This document shows, one piece after another, positions 27,815-36,749 of a stretch of 64,000 nucleotides of DNA (the stretch's first letter is position 1; each line of letters starts with the position of its first letter). Both the position numbers and the translations under genes were made by a program. This DNA is from Bordetella holmesii ATCC 51541. Lineage in GTDB: Bacteria > Pseudomonadota > Gammaproteobacteria > Burkholderiales > Burkholderiaceae_B. The stretch spans positions 806,001-870,000 of the forward strand of contig CP007494.1 of the NCBI GenBank assembly GCA_000612485.1, given 5' to 3'. Under the pieces are notes generated by a model. It had not been told where the DNA came from. It searched no databases and worked only from the letters and a program-made list of their open reading frames with translations.

Positions 27815-28943
27815 TCGCGAAGATCTTCACCTACCGCCCCACCCTGAGCGATGCCATCTTCTCGAGCAAGAATTTCATTGCGTCCATGCTGGCGCTCTAC
27901 CTGTCGCTGTGCCTGGACTTTCAGCGTCCCGGCTGGGCCATGGCCACGGCCTACATCATTGCTCATCCGTTGTCCGGCGCGCTGACGTCCAAGGCCATCT
28001 ACCGTGTCATCGGCACATGGTTGGGCGCAGCCGTTGCGGTACTGCTCGTGCCGAGGCTGGTCAATGCGCCGGCGCTCATGTCCGGCACCCTGGCGTTGTG
28101 GGTGGGTCTGTGCCTGTATGTCTCCATGCTGGACAGGCGCCCGCGCAGCTACATCTTCATGCTGGCCGGCTACACGGCAGCCATTGTCGGTTTTTCGAGC
28201 GCGACCGAACCCCTCGCGGTCTTTGATACGGCACTGGCGCGCTGCGAAGAAATCACCCTGGGGATTCTGTGCGCGACGCTGGTCAGCCATCTGATTCTGC
28301 CGCGCCATGTCGGCGGGCTGATCGCAGCGCGCATCGAAGGCTGGTTGCGTGACTCGGCCACCTTGCTGATCGACAGCCTGCATGGCCCTCAAGGCCACAA
28401 GCGCATGCCGCACGACATGCAGAACCTGGCCGCCGGGGTGGCGGAGCTGCGTACCTTCTTCGTTCACCTGGCCTATGAGAAACCTCAGTTGCGCGGGGGC
28501 GAAGGCGCGTTGCGCATCCTGCATGACCGCATGTCATTGATGCTGCCGGTCATCGGCGCCATCTCCGACCGCGTCACCGCGCTCACCACGCTAGCCGCAG
28601 GGACCTGCCCCGATGACATTGCCCGCCTGACCGGCCTACTGCAGCGGTGGCTGCGTCCGCCGACGCACGACGATGATGCGGCCAATCTGCACCGCTTGCG
28701 CGTGGCCATCGGCCAACTGCGCAGCAGTGCACAGATGACCCGCTCGCCGCCCGGCACGCAGGCCTGGGAGGCCATTCTTCGTACCAGCCTGGCCATGCGC
28801 CTGGACCGGCTCATCGAACTGCGCCAGGACGCGCATGATCTCTGGCGTCATATCGAGCGCGGCGACGTGCCGCGGCGCCGCGTCGCTCGCCGCCTGCCAA
28901 CCGCGGAACTGCGCGACCATGGCGTGGCCTTGCGCTGCGGCGT
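27811..28943 (+). pseudogene. FUSC-family aromatic acid/efflux membrane protein, truncated by IS481
   Basis: FUSC (AaeB-like) inner-membrane proteins of ~650-700 residues export aromatic acids. The first ~377 residues are here, with the N-terminal multi-helix membrane domain: FIASMLALYLSLCLDFQRPGW split by family convention, then MATAYIIAHPLSGA and FMLAGYTAAIVGF. A cytoplasmic linker follows to about residue 377, where the sequence changes at 28944 to that of a partial IS481. The second membrane half is lost. The frame continues into IS sequence to a stop at 29019, giving a chimeric tail. Confidence 0.85.
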
Positions 28944-29627
28944 GGCGAAGGCGCGGCTGCGAAAGGCCGAGCCATTGTCGGTGAGCAAGCGCTGGATGGT
29001 CACGCCCAGGCGCTGGTAGTAGGCCACTGCGTCCTTGAGGAACTGGACGGCGCTGGGGAAGCGCTCGTCGGGGTGGATGTCGGTGAAGGCCACGCGGGCG
29101 TGGTCATCGATGGCCACGAAGACGAAGTCCCAGCCGGCCCCCTCAACGGTATCGCGTCGGTTGCCCGTGACCCGGTGGCCAGGGCGCTGGATACGTCCCA
29201 GCTTCTTGATGTCGATGTGCAGCAGATCGCCGGGGGCCTGATGCTCGTAGCGCACCACCGGCTCGGCCGGCTCCAGGTCGGCCAGGTGCGACAGACCGGC
29301 GCGGGCCAGGACGCGGCTGACGGTGCTGGCTGACACGCCCAGCGCCTGGGCGATGCGCACTTGGGTCAGCCGCTTGCGGCGCAGCTCCACGATAGCCAGC
29401 GCCTTGGCCGGCGCAATCGCTCGGGGCGAGACCGTCGGGCGCGAGGACGCATCGGCCAAGCCCGCCTGGCCCTGAGCCAGGAAGCGGCCCAGCCATTTGC
29501 GCACAGTCGGCGCGGTGACCCCATAGGCGCGGGCCGCTTCAGGCACACAAACTTGATGGGCGATCAATTGCTGGACCATTTCGAGGCGACGTAGGAAGGT
29601 CAATCGGGCATGCTTATGGGTGTTCAT
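28944..29627 (-). pseudogene. IS481 transposase, N-terminal fragment
   Basis: The first ~228 residues of the IS481 transposase are retained, with the helix-turn-helix region (ARAYGVTAPTVRKWLGRF) and the first two catalytic aspartates (LHIDIKKLG and LLTDNGSAF). The third catalytic residue (Glu in KAERFIQ) is lost at the junction. The frame runs on into antisense FUSC sequence before stopping. It is inactive as a transposase but could still bind IS481 ends. Confidence 0.9.
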
Positions 29628-29724
29628 CCGGCCGGGCTCCTTGAGTGAACTGGGGGGTTGGCGATTTCCAGTTTCTCAAATCCGGTTCGGATGAACCATG
29701 CATACAACCTATTGAATCTTCACA
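28944..29724 (-). mobile_element. IS481, partial copy (right end present, ~262 bp of the left missing)
   Basis: From 28944 to 29724 the sequence matches the complete IS481 at 52967-53747 with no difference that I could see. The right terminal inverted repeat is intact and is followed by GCTAGC, a NCTAGN target sequence. The left end, including the transposase 3' part and left repeat, is absent and replaced by the FUSC gene. The copy was therefore cut by a deletion or other rearrangement after insertion and cannot move by itself. Confidence 0.92.
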
Positions 29725-29759
29725 GCTAGCCGCCCTTCGCGCCCGCTAATCAGGCCCTC

Positions 29760-32555
29760 ATGACTCGCATCCTCCATCTCATCGTCTTTCTCGTCGGCCT
29801 GGCCGCCATCGGCTGGATCGGCGTCGGCTATCTCGGCAGCAATCCGTTGGCGCTGTCCGTCACCGCCCTGATCGGTGTTTGCTACCTGGCCGGCGCGCTG
29901 GAGCTGCTGCGCTATCAGCAAGCCACGCGCAGCCTCACGCATGCCCTGGAGCGTTTGTCCGAAGCCCCCGCGCAACTTGGCCCCTGGCTCGACGTGCTGC
30001 CCCAGGGGTTGCGCAATACGGTCAGATTGCGCATCGAAGGCGAACGTGCCGGCTTGCCGGGTCCGGCCCTGACGCCCTACCTGGTTGGGCTGCTGGTCCT
30101 GCTGGGCATGCTGGGGACCTTTCTCGGTATGGTCGCCACGTTGCGCGGGACCGGACTGGCCCTGGAAAGCGCCACCGACCTGGCCGCCATGCGGGCGTCG
30201 CTGGCCGCGCCGGTCAAAGGCCTGGGGTTTGCCTTTGGCACCTCGGTCGCGGGCGTGGCTGCCTCGGCCATGCTGGGACTGCTTTCGGCCCTGTGCCGGC
30301 GCGCGCGCCTGCAGGCCGGCGAATTGCTCGACACCAAGGCCGCCACGACGCTGCGCGGCTATTCACTGGCCCATCAGCGGGGAGAGAGTTTCCGGTTGCT
30401 GCGCAGCCAGGCAGACACCCTGCCGCTGCTGGCAGACCGCCTGGCGGCCATGATGGCCTCGATGGAAAACCAGAGCCAGGCGCTGAACCAGCGGCTGCTC
30501 GACGGACAGCAGGCCTTCTACGGCAACACCGAGGCGGTCTACGGCCGTCTGGCCAGCTCGGTGCAAACCGCGCTCACGCACAGCGTGGCCGAAAGCGCCC
30601 AGGCCGCCGGGGCTGCCATCCAGCCAGCGGTGCAGACCACCATGCAGACCCTGGCGCGTGAGACCAGCGCCTGGCGCGACACCGTCACCCAGGCGCTGCA
30701 GCAGCAGATGGACGAGCTGTCCCGGCGGCTGGAGCAGACCAGTTCGACGTTGGCCGACCATTGGAGCCAGGCCTTGGCCGAACAGCAGCAGGCCAATCTG
30801 GCGCTGAACCAGGATCTGCGCGCCACGCTGGAGCAGTTCGGCGCCAGTTTCGACGGCCGCGCATCGGCGTTGCTGACCGATGTCTCGGCCCGGCTGGACA
30901 CGACCGCCGCCACCTTGGCCGTCAGCACCGAACAGACCGCCAGCGGCTGGTCCGCCGCGCTGGCCGACCAACTCGACACGGCGCTGAACCGGTTCGCGGC
31001 GACTTTCGAAAGCCGCTCCAGCCGCCTGCTCGACGACGTCGCCGCCCGCTTGTCCAGCACCACGGACAGCGTCGCGCAGACCACGGCGGGCGTGGCCGCT
31101 ATCTGGAAAGCGGCGCTGGCCGAACAGCACGCCGCGCAGGCCACGCTGGCGCAGGATCTGCGCGTGGCGCTGGAGCAATTCAGCACGGGCTTTGACGGCC
31201 GCGCCACCGATCTGGTTGCGCGCATGGATGCGCGCCTGGACGGCGCGGCCAGCGGCATCGCGGCCCATGTGCAGGCTGCGCTGGGCGCCTGGCAGGCCGC
31301 GCTGGGCGAGCAACGCCGCGGCCAGCAGGACGCCGCCCAGGGCTTGCACGACGCCCTGCAGCAGTTCTCCGCCTCCTTCGAGACGCGTTCGGCCGCCCTC
31401 ATCGACGGCATCGCTACGCGACTGGAAGGCACGGCCCGGACCGTCACCCAGGGTACGTCCGACACGTTGCAACACTGGCAGGCCGCACTGGCCGAACAGG
31501 CGCAAGACCAGGCCCGCCTGTCCGACGCGTTGCGCGCCACGCTGCAGGATTTTTGCTCGGCGTTTGACCAGCGTTCCATCGGCCTGGTCGACAACGTCGC
31601 CAGCCGCATGGACCTCACCACCGAGCAATTGGCTCAGGCCTGGCGCGAGGCGCTGGGGCGCCACGAGGCAGCCAGCGCCTCGCTGGCCGATGCGCACCAC
31701 GTCGCCCTGGACGCAGCGGCCGAACGATTCGAGGCCCATTCCGCCGCGCTGCTGGCAACGGTCGACCAGGCCCATGGCCGCCTGCATGGCGAACTGGCCA
31801 CCCGCGACGAAGCGCGCCTGGCCACCTGGACCGAATCCCTGGCCGATGTCGCCGCCGCGTTGCGCGCGGAATGGGAGACCACCGGCAACCGCACCCTGGC
31901 GCGCCAACAAGAGATCTGCGATAGCTTTTCGGCTGCGGTCGGCGCCATCACCGCCCTGGCCGATGCGCAGTCGCAGCGCATGATCGGCGAGATCGAGCAC
32001 TTGCTCGAAGCCGCCTCGCAAGCCCCCAAGGCCGCCGCGGCCATGGTGAGCGAGCTGCGCGAAAAACTCTCCGACAGCATGGCGCGCGACAACGCCATGC
32101 TGCAAGAGCGCGGCCATCTCCTCGAAACCGTGGACACCCTGCTGCAGGCCATCAACCACGCCAGTCATGAACAGCGCGGGGCGGTCGACGCCCTGGTGGC
32201 GTCTTCGGCCGAACTGCTCGAGCGTGTGGGACAGCGCTTTACCGACCACCTCGAAGGGGAGACAGGCAAGCTGGGCGCAGTCGCAGAACAGGTCACGGGC
32301 AGCGCCGTCGAAGTCGCCAGCCTGGGCGAGGCGCTCGGCGCGGCGGTGCAGACATTCGACCAGGCCAACGCCAGGCTCATCGGCCAGCTCGAGCGCATCG
32401 AGGCGGCGCTGGCCAAATCGCTCACGCGCAGCGACGAACAACTGGCCTACTACGTGGCACAGGCCCGGGAGGTCGTCGACCTGTCGCTGCTGTCGCAGAA
32501 GCAAATCATGCAGCAGTTGCAGCAACGCGACCGTGACGGGGCTCAGGCCACATGA
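29760..32555 (+). CDS. DUF802 MotA/TolQ-like membrane protein with long repetitive coiled-coil tail
   Basis: A 931-residue protein. Membrane segments lie at ~5-22, 30-50, 106-128 and 158-178, and the latter two with the G-rich loop resemble the MotA/TolQ/ExbB proton-channel core. Residues ~200-900 are an alanine-rich helical tail with no cysteine-rich or catalytic motif. Within it, a unit of about 62 residues recurs: tryptophans at 335, 397, 449, 511, 573 and 628 are each followed by AALAEQ-like, LRATLEQF-like, FDGRA-like and RLDTTA-like blocks. The DUF802 label is from memory of betaproteobacterial proteins. The stop overlaps the start of a MotB-like gene. It begins only 35 bp from IS481, so its upstream neighbour and promoter have been replaced. 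Confidence 0.78.
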   Translation: MTRILHLIVFLVGLAAIGWIGVGYLGSNPLALSVTALIGVCYLAGALELLRYQQATRSLTHALERLSEAPAQLGPWLDVLPQGLRNTVRLRIEGERAGLPGPALTPYLVGLLVLLGMLGTFLGMVATLRGTGLALESATDLAAMRASLAAPVKGLGFAFGTSVAGVAASAMLGLLSALCRRARLQAGELLDTKAATTLRGYSLAHQRGESFRLLRSQADTLPLLADRLAAMMASMENQSQALNQRLLDGQQAFYGNTEAVYGRLASSVQTALTHSVAESAQAAGAAIQPAVQTTMQTLARETSAWRDTVTQALQQQMDELSRRLEQTSSTLADHWSQALAEQQQANLALNQDLRATLEQFGASFDGRASALLTDVSARLDTTAATLAVSTEQTASGWSAALADQLDTALNRFAATFESRSSRLLDDVAARLSSTTDSVAQTTAGVAAIWKAALAEQHAAQATLAQDLRVALEQFSTGFDGRATDLVARMDARLDGAASGIAAHVQAALGAWQAALGEQRRGQQDAAQGLHDALQQFSASFETRSAALIDGIATRLEGTARTVTQGTSDTLQHWQAALAEQAQDQARLSDALRATLQDFCSAFDQRSIGLVDNVASRMDLTTEQLAQAWREALGRHEAASASLADAHHVALDAAAERFEAHSAALLATVDQAHGRLHGELATRDEARLATWTESLADVAAALRAEWETTGNRTLARQQEICDSFSAAVGAITALADAQSQRMIGEIEHLLEAASQAPKAAAAMVSELREKLSDSMARDNAMLQERGHLLETVDTLLQAINHASHEQRGAVDALVASSAELLERVGQRFTDHLEGETGKLGAVAEQVTGSAVEVASLGEALGAAVQTFDQANARLIGQLERIEAALAKSLTRSDEQLAYYVAQAREVVDLSLLSQKQIMQQLQQRDRDGAQAT

Positions 32556-33031
32556 ACGACGAGCTCGATGCCGGCCTGGACGCCCCGGCGCCTGCCTGGG
32601 CGGTCTTCGGCGACCTGATGTCGGTGCTGCTGGGCGCCTTCGTACTCATTCTGGTGGGGATCATCGGGTTCCAGTTGCAGTTGACAACCAAACTCGATGA
32701 AGAGGTTAAAGAAAGGCAGGCTGAAACCCAGCGCCGCGAGACCCTCGAGCAGGCCTTGGCCGGCCCTCTGGCCGCCGGACGCGTCACGCTGGTCGACGGC
32801 CGCATCGGCATCAGTGGCAGCGTGCTGTTCGCGCTGAACTCCGACCATCTGGTACACCGGGCCCTGTCGCACTTGCGCTCGCTCTCGCCCGACTACCTGC
32901 ATCAGTTCATGGCCTATGTGGACACGCTCTGCGGCCTGGAGCGCTTGAATACGGCACTGCCCTCACCCGCCAAGACTAGTCCGGGCAAGCCGGCAAAGCG
33001 GCGTGCGGGCCGAGCTTCATCCAATCCCTGA
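32552..33031 (+). CDS. MotB/OmpA-type N-terminus fused in frame to a DUF2894-like C-terminus
   Basis: A 159-residue protein that starts inside the DUF802 stop codon (ATGA overlap). Residues ~15-47 form a cytoplasmic stub and one membrane helix (FGDLMSVLLGAFVLILVGIIGF) as in MotB-like partners, seen here in two blocks. The sequence reaches GSVLFALNSD, where an OmpA peptidoglycan-binding domain should begin. Instead it continues HLVHRALSHLRSLSPDYLHQ and FMAYVDTL with a basic tail, which resembles the end of DUF2894 proteins encoded next in such clusters. An in-frame deletion has probably removed the OmpA domain and most of the DUF2894 gene. Function as a stator is unlikely. Confidence 0.65.
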   Translation: MNDELDAGLDAPAPAWAVFGDLMSVLLGAFVLILVGIIGFQLQLTTKLDEEVKERQAETQRRETLEQALAGPLAAGRVTLVDGRIGISGSVLFALNSDHLVHRALSHLRSLSPDYLHQFMAYVDTLCGLERLNTALPSPAKTSPGKPAKRRAGRASSNP

Positions 33032-33947
33032 CGCCTAATTCGCGGCTGGGAGCCACGCTGAGCACCTCGCCGTCCTGCGACTGCACCACCGATGAGGAGG
33101 CCTCGACGTCTGCGTGACCGGCATAGCTGGCATGCGTGTGCGCCGCAGGTGTGAACAGCCAGGGCCGGCGGCCTTGCCACCCGCGCGCGATGGTCTGGAC
33201 CTGCGTGCCGGGCGGATAACGCATCGGGCCCATGACATGAGGGCAGATAAGCGTCCCTGCGCTCAATGCAAAAAAAGTGCCATCGTCGTGCAGACGCAGA
33301 CTCGCTTCGGCCAACCACATCCCCGCCAGACGCAGGCTCTGGCCTTCTTTCAGGCTGATGATCCAGCGATCCGGATCGATATGACCGTCGGTGTAGGCCG
33401 TACCCGCGCTGGCGCGCAGGCGCGCGCCAGCGATGGCCAGGGGGTGGGCGGCGCCGGCAGCCAACGTGCATTGCTCGAATACCGCACGGCCACCTTTGAA
33501 CTCGAACTCGATCGGCAGCGCGGCGTCACACGACCAGCCATGCACACGTTGGGGGCCGTCGCCAAACACCGACATCGACAGCACGTCGCTACCGATCTCG
33601 GCATGACTCTGGGCGTCGTATCGGGTGGAGACGCGGCGTGCCAGACGACGCGCGGCGATCCCCTGCACCATGACGGGCTGGGCGAACTCCGCCTCGACGA
33701 AGCTCTCGGGGTGTCCGGCGCGCTGCAATTGCAGACGGCTGCCGGCGGGCATGGCGATCCCGTCGATCGTCTGCGCGTGCTCCAGCACCAGCGCACGCGC
33801 GGCCTCCTGCCGCGCCACGACTTGCTGGTAACGCCAGACCGAATGCGCAAATGCCACGCCATACGCCAGCAACGACGCCAGGGGCAGCAGCAGAACCAGG
33901 GCACGCCAGGGGTGCCGGCGTATCGCCGCGCGCCAACCCCGGCTCAC
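32976..33947 (-). CDS. Membrane-anchored protein of unknown function
   Basis: The predicted 323-residue protein starts at GTG 33947, which overlaps the stop of the upstream micro-ORF (GTGA). One membrane helix lies at ~15-37 (ALVLLLPLASLLAYGVAFAHS split at its end) and the rest is expected outside the cytoplasm. It resembles DUF3592-like or sugar-binding beta-rich proteins only weakly. Two cysteines (WSCDAALP and FEQCTLA) could form a disulfide. Its 3' end overlaps the convergent fusion gene by 56 bp, consistent with the rearrangement at that locus. I do not recognise the function. Confidence 0.6.
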   Translation of the reverse strand: MSRGWRAAIRRHPWRALVLLLPLASLLAYGVAFAHSVWRYQQVVARQEAARALVLEHAQTIDGIAMPAGSRLQLQRAGHPESFVEAEFAQPVMVQGIAARRLARRVSTRYDAQSHAEIGSDVLSMSVFGDGPQRVHGWSCDAALPIEFEFKGGRAVFEQCTLAAGAAHPLAIAGARLRASAGTAYTDGHIDPDRWIISLKEGQSLRLAGMWLAEASLRLHDDGTFFALSAGTLICPHVMGPMRYPPGTQVQTIARGWQGRRPWLFTPAAHTHASYAGHADVEASSSVVQSQDGEVLSVAPSRELGVRDWMKLGPHAALPACPD

Positions 33948-34045
33948 CGCCAGCCCCAGCCCCACACCACCAGACACACCAGGGCCAGCAGGGACAACAA
34001 AGGCAGAAGATAGGACCAGATAGAGGGAATAGCGGCGGCAATCAT
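33944..34045 (-). CDS. 33-residue single-span membrane micropeptide
   Basis: A short frame from ATG 34045 to TGA 33944-33946 encodes a hydrophobic peptide (MIAAAIPSIWSYLLPLLS, then LLALVCLVVWGWGWR) with one membrane helix. Its stop codon overlaps the GTG start of the following membrane protein gene by 4 nt, the usual sign of translational coupling. It could be a small subunit of a complex with that protein, or only a leader that controls its translation. No known family is recognised. Confidence 0.55.
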   Translation of the reverse strand: MIAAAIPSIWSYLLPLLSLLALVCLVVWGWGWR

Positions 34046-34134
34046 GGCTCAATCATACCCAGACCAGGGATTGCCGCCCGCAGCCATGCGGCTTGGAGGG
34101 CTGTCACGAAATACCCTGCTACACTCGGCCCATC

Positions 34135-34250
34135 CTTTTGGGGAGTAGCCTCCTTTCCGTTGCGGAAAGGGCACGCGTCAACACTCTTGGCCCGACACGG
34201 CCATGGCGCGCGCAGCCTGCCGGCCTGGCGAGACCATGGACCTTTCCTGC
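34135..34250 (+). ncRNA. yybP-ykoY manganese riboswitch
   Basis: The mntP leader carries the conserved parts of the yybP-ykoY aptamer in order: TTGGGGAGTAGCC near 34139-34151, CGTCAACACTC near 34175-34185, and GGCGAGACC near 34226-34234. A CCTTTCCG...CGGAAAGG arm lies between the first two. The RNA binds Mn2+ directly and turns on Mn exporter genes. The gene 55 bp downstream encodes MntP, the expected target. A possible -10 (TACACT, 34120-34125) lies just upstream. Confidence 0.9.
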
Positions 34251-34304
34251 TGCGCCGGGCGGCAGGCAGAGGTCTATGCGTACGTTGCCCGGCTGGAGCT
34301 GTTA

Positions 34305-34877
34305 ATGAATCTGTTGTCCATTCTGGTGCTGGCCTTTGCCATGTCGACCGACGCTTTCGCGGCCGCCGTCAGCAAAGGCGCCGCCTTGCACAAACCCCGT
34401 TTCTCCGAAGCCTTGCGCACCGGCCTGATCTTCGGGGTGATCGACGCGATCACCCCCGTCATCGGGTGGGCGTTGGGCTCCATCGCCGCCACATTCATCG
34501 CCGACTGGGACCACTGGATTGCCTTCGGCATGCTCTGTGTGCTGGGGGTCATGATGATACGCAATGGGCTGTCAGGGCCGCAGGAAGAGGCCGCTCCCCC
34601 TTCCCGACACGGTTTCTGGCTTCTGGCGGCCACGGGCTTTGCCACGAGTATCGATGCCATGGCCGTGGGAGTGAGCCTGGCCTTCATCGACACCAATATC
34701 GTACTCACCGCCATCGCCATCGGCCTGGCCACGCGGACCATGGTGACCCTGGACGTCATGCTTGGCCGCGTCCTGGGCGCCATGGCGGGCAAGCGCGCCG
34801 AGATCCTGGGCGGTGTGGCTCTGATCGGTATCGGATCGACCATTCTCTACGAGCACCTGAGCGCCACGGCCGGCTGA
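34305..34877 (+). CDS. mntP: Manganese efflux pump MntP
   Basis: MntP exports Mn2+ from the cytoplasm. The 190-residue protein has six membrane helices and the two internally repeated acidic motifs [14 protein letters not shown] and [13 protein letters not shown], whose aspartates bind the metal. I chose ATG 34305 ([14 protein letters not shown]) because it matches the family N-terminus; in-frame upstream starts fall in the riboswitch. Expression is probably switched on by Mn2+ through the leader RNA. It is convergent with the flavin reductase gene, with 2 bp between them. Confidence 0.93.
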   Translation: MNLLSILVLAFAMSTDAFAAAVSKGAALHKPRFSEALRTGLIFGVIDAITPVIGWALGSIAATFIADWDHWIAFGMLCVLGVMMIRNGLSGPQEEAAPPSRHGFWLLAATGFATSIDAMAVGVSLAFIDTNIVLTAIAIGLATRTMVTLDVMLGRVLGAMAGKRAEILGGVALIGIGSTILYEHLSATAG

Positions 34878-34879
34878 CG

Positions 34880-35458
34880 TCAGCGCGCCTGCGCCTGGAT
34901 GGGGGTGCCGGCTATGGCGAAGGCGCCCCCACCGAGATGATGCAGCGTATGCAGATCGCGGTTGTCCTGACTGAAATTCCAATGCCCGCCGGCAAAAATG
35001 CGGCTGTCTGCCGCCGCGCTCACGACCTCGGCAAAGCAGGTGTCGTAAGCGTCTTCGGTATGCGTCTCGGGGATCCAGCGGCACTCCATCCAGGCGGCCA
35101 TGCCGTCTTCCAGCAAGGGCAGGCCCAGCGCCGGACCGCTCAGGGGTTCGACACCGCAGCGCACGAATTTGTCACCGTCGCGGCCAGACACGCTCCCCAC
35201 GGCATAGGTCAGATCGGCCGCCTTGGCGCCCGGGATCAGCAGTCCGAAATGGCCGCTGGCCTGCATCAGCTCACGCGTATAGGTGTGCTTGTCTATCACC
35301 ACCGAAATGCGCGGCGGCGTGAATTCCACCGGCATGGACCAGGCCGCGGCCATGATATTGCGCACGGCGCCATGACGCGTGGTGATCAGCACCGTCGGAC
35401 CATGATTGATGAGGCGGCTGGCATGCTCGAGCGCCACCACTTGAAAATGAGAGGGCAT
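34880..35458 (-). CDS. Flavin reductase-like (FMN-binding) protein
   Basis: A 192-residue protein of the flavin-reductase/FMN-binding split-barrel type. ATG 35458 follows AGGAG. Family blocks are RHGAVRNIMAAAW, PPRISVVIDKHTYT and SGHFGLLIPG, followed by VGSVSGRDGDKF. It may supply reduced flavin to a monooxygenase or act as a flavin-bound reductase; no partner gene is adjacent. The frame is intact. Confidence 0.8.
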   Translation of the reverse strand: MPSHFQVVALEHASRLINHGPTVLITTRHGAVRNIMAAAWSMPVEFTPPRISVVIDKHTYTRELMQASGHFGLLIPGAKAADLTYAVGSVSGRDGDKFVRCGVEPLSGPALGLPLLEDGMAAWMECRWIPETHTEDAYDTCFAEVVSAAADSRIFAGGHWNFSQDNRDLHTLHHLGGGAFAIAGTPIQAQAR

Positions 35459-35605
35459 TCTGTGCTCCTGGCTGCGGCGCGCCGCAAGACCCGCCAACGG
35501 GGTCACACCTGCGGGCTGCGCCGCCCCAAGCTTAGCGCGGCAGCACCCTCGGCACGCGTGCTACAGTCTTTTCCCGCGTGATTGCTCGGTCACGAGGAGA
35601 ACACA

Positions 35606-36714
35606 TTGCCCGTCCGCTTTGCCCATTGGTTACGCGCCTTTGCCCCGGCTCCCGTCGGAGCCAGCCTGCGAGAAAAATGCTATGGCGCCCTGGGTGCGCT
35701 GCTTGGACTGTTATGCACCGCATGGATAGCCCGCCTGGCGCTGGGCCAGGCCAGCCCCTGGTTCATCCCGCCCATGGGCGCCTCGGCCGTATTGCTCTTT
35801 GCCGTGCCGGCCAGCCCGCTGGCGCAACCCTGGTCGATCCTGGGCGGCAACGTTGTCTCGGCCCTGATAGGCGTGGTCTGCGCCCGCTATATCCCTGATG
35901 TCGCGCTGGCCGCGGCCGCCGCGGGAGGGCTGGCCATTGCCGCCATGTTTGCCTTGCGTTGCCTGCACCCGCCCGGCGGCGCCGTGGCCCTGACAGCCGT
36001 GCTCGGCGGCCCTGCCGTGAGCCAACTGGGGTTTGGCTTTGCGATCTGGCCAGTCGGCATCAATTCGCTGGCGCTGCTGTGCGTGGCCGTGATGTTCAAT
36101 GGCCTGCTCAAACGCCCTTACCCCAAACGAACGCACGATACCCCCTCGCCGCATGCGACCCGCAACCCACTGCCCAGTGAACGCCTGGGATTTTCGGCCG
36201 ACGACCTGCGGCAGACGCTGGATTCGCACGAAGGCCTGCTGGATATCAGCCCCGACGATATCCAGGACATCATCCTGGCCGCCGAGGCCCGCGCCGCCGC
36301 ACGCCGGCATGCCACGGTGCAATGCGCCGATATCATGTCGCGCGACATCGTGCGCCTGTCGCCGCAGGACACGCTGGACCATGCCCAGGCGTTGATGCGC
36401 CACCACCGCCTGCACACCCTGCCGGTGGTCGACCCGCCACCGGTGCCTACCTGGGCATGTTGCATGAGCATGCCGCCCAGGCGGGCCAGGCGGCAGGCCG
36501 CGCGCTGGTCGATTGCCTCAGTCGCGATGGCGCCTTCGCCACCGAAGACCTGCCGGCGGTCACCCTGGCGCGCCCCATGGCCGACGGGTTGCATGGCGTG
36601 CCGGTGCTGGACCACGATGGGCAGCTAAAGGGGGTGGTCACGCAATCCGACCTCATTGCCGCCTTGTATCAGATCACCCTGAACCAGGAAGAAATACGGC
36701 CGTCCGCAACCTAA
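35606..36714 (+). pseudogene. HPP-family membrane protein with CBS domain pair, frameshifted
   Basis: The best start is TTG 35606 behind GAGGAG. The N-terminal HPP membrane domain (~four helices, PPMGASAVLLFAVP, LRCLHPPGGAVALTAV) is followed by a linker and two CBS domains (IMSRDIVRLSPQDTLDHA, then TLARPMADGLHGVPVLD). The frame breaks at CCC 36433-36435 in the first CBS domain; one more C would give VVDPATGAYLGMLHEH and restore the remainder to TAA 36714. HPP proteins are linked to nitrite transport in other organisms. The product is probably membrane-inserted but lacks regulatory CBS sequence. Confidence 0.82.
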
Positions 36715-36730
36715 ATGCCACGGACGGCCG
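36697..36730 (+). terminator. Perfect 10-bp inverted repeat spanning the HPP gene stop
   Basis: CGGCCGTCCG (36697-36706) and its exact complement (36721-36730) flank 14 nt that include the TAA stop of the HPP/CBS gene. It sits between two convergent genes and could end transcripts from both sides, although no U-tract is seen on either strand. Confidence 0.35.
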
Positions 36731-36749
36731 TCAGGTGCATGCCGGACGG

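Noticed and set aside
26617-29019. An 800-codon plus-strand frame across the intergenic region, MarR gene and FUSC gene
   Set aside because: A chance concatenation: only the part from 27811 to 28943 has FUSC sequence; upstream it is out of frame with MarR and antisense to the ABC exporter; the end is IS481.
30363-32525. A 720-codon open frame antisense to the DUF802 gene
   Set aside because: High-GC shadow of the sense codons; its translation is low-complexity G/R/Q-rich and matches no family, while the sense strand has membrane helices and repeats.
29760-33031. Zorya anti-phage system
   Set aside because: ZorA/B-like architecture only; no ZorC/D/E-type helicase or nuclease is near, and the MotB-like partner is truncated.
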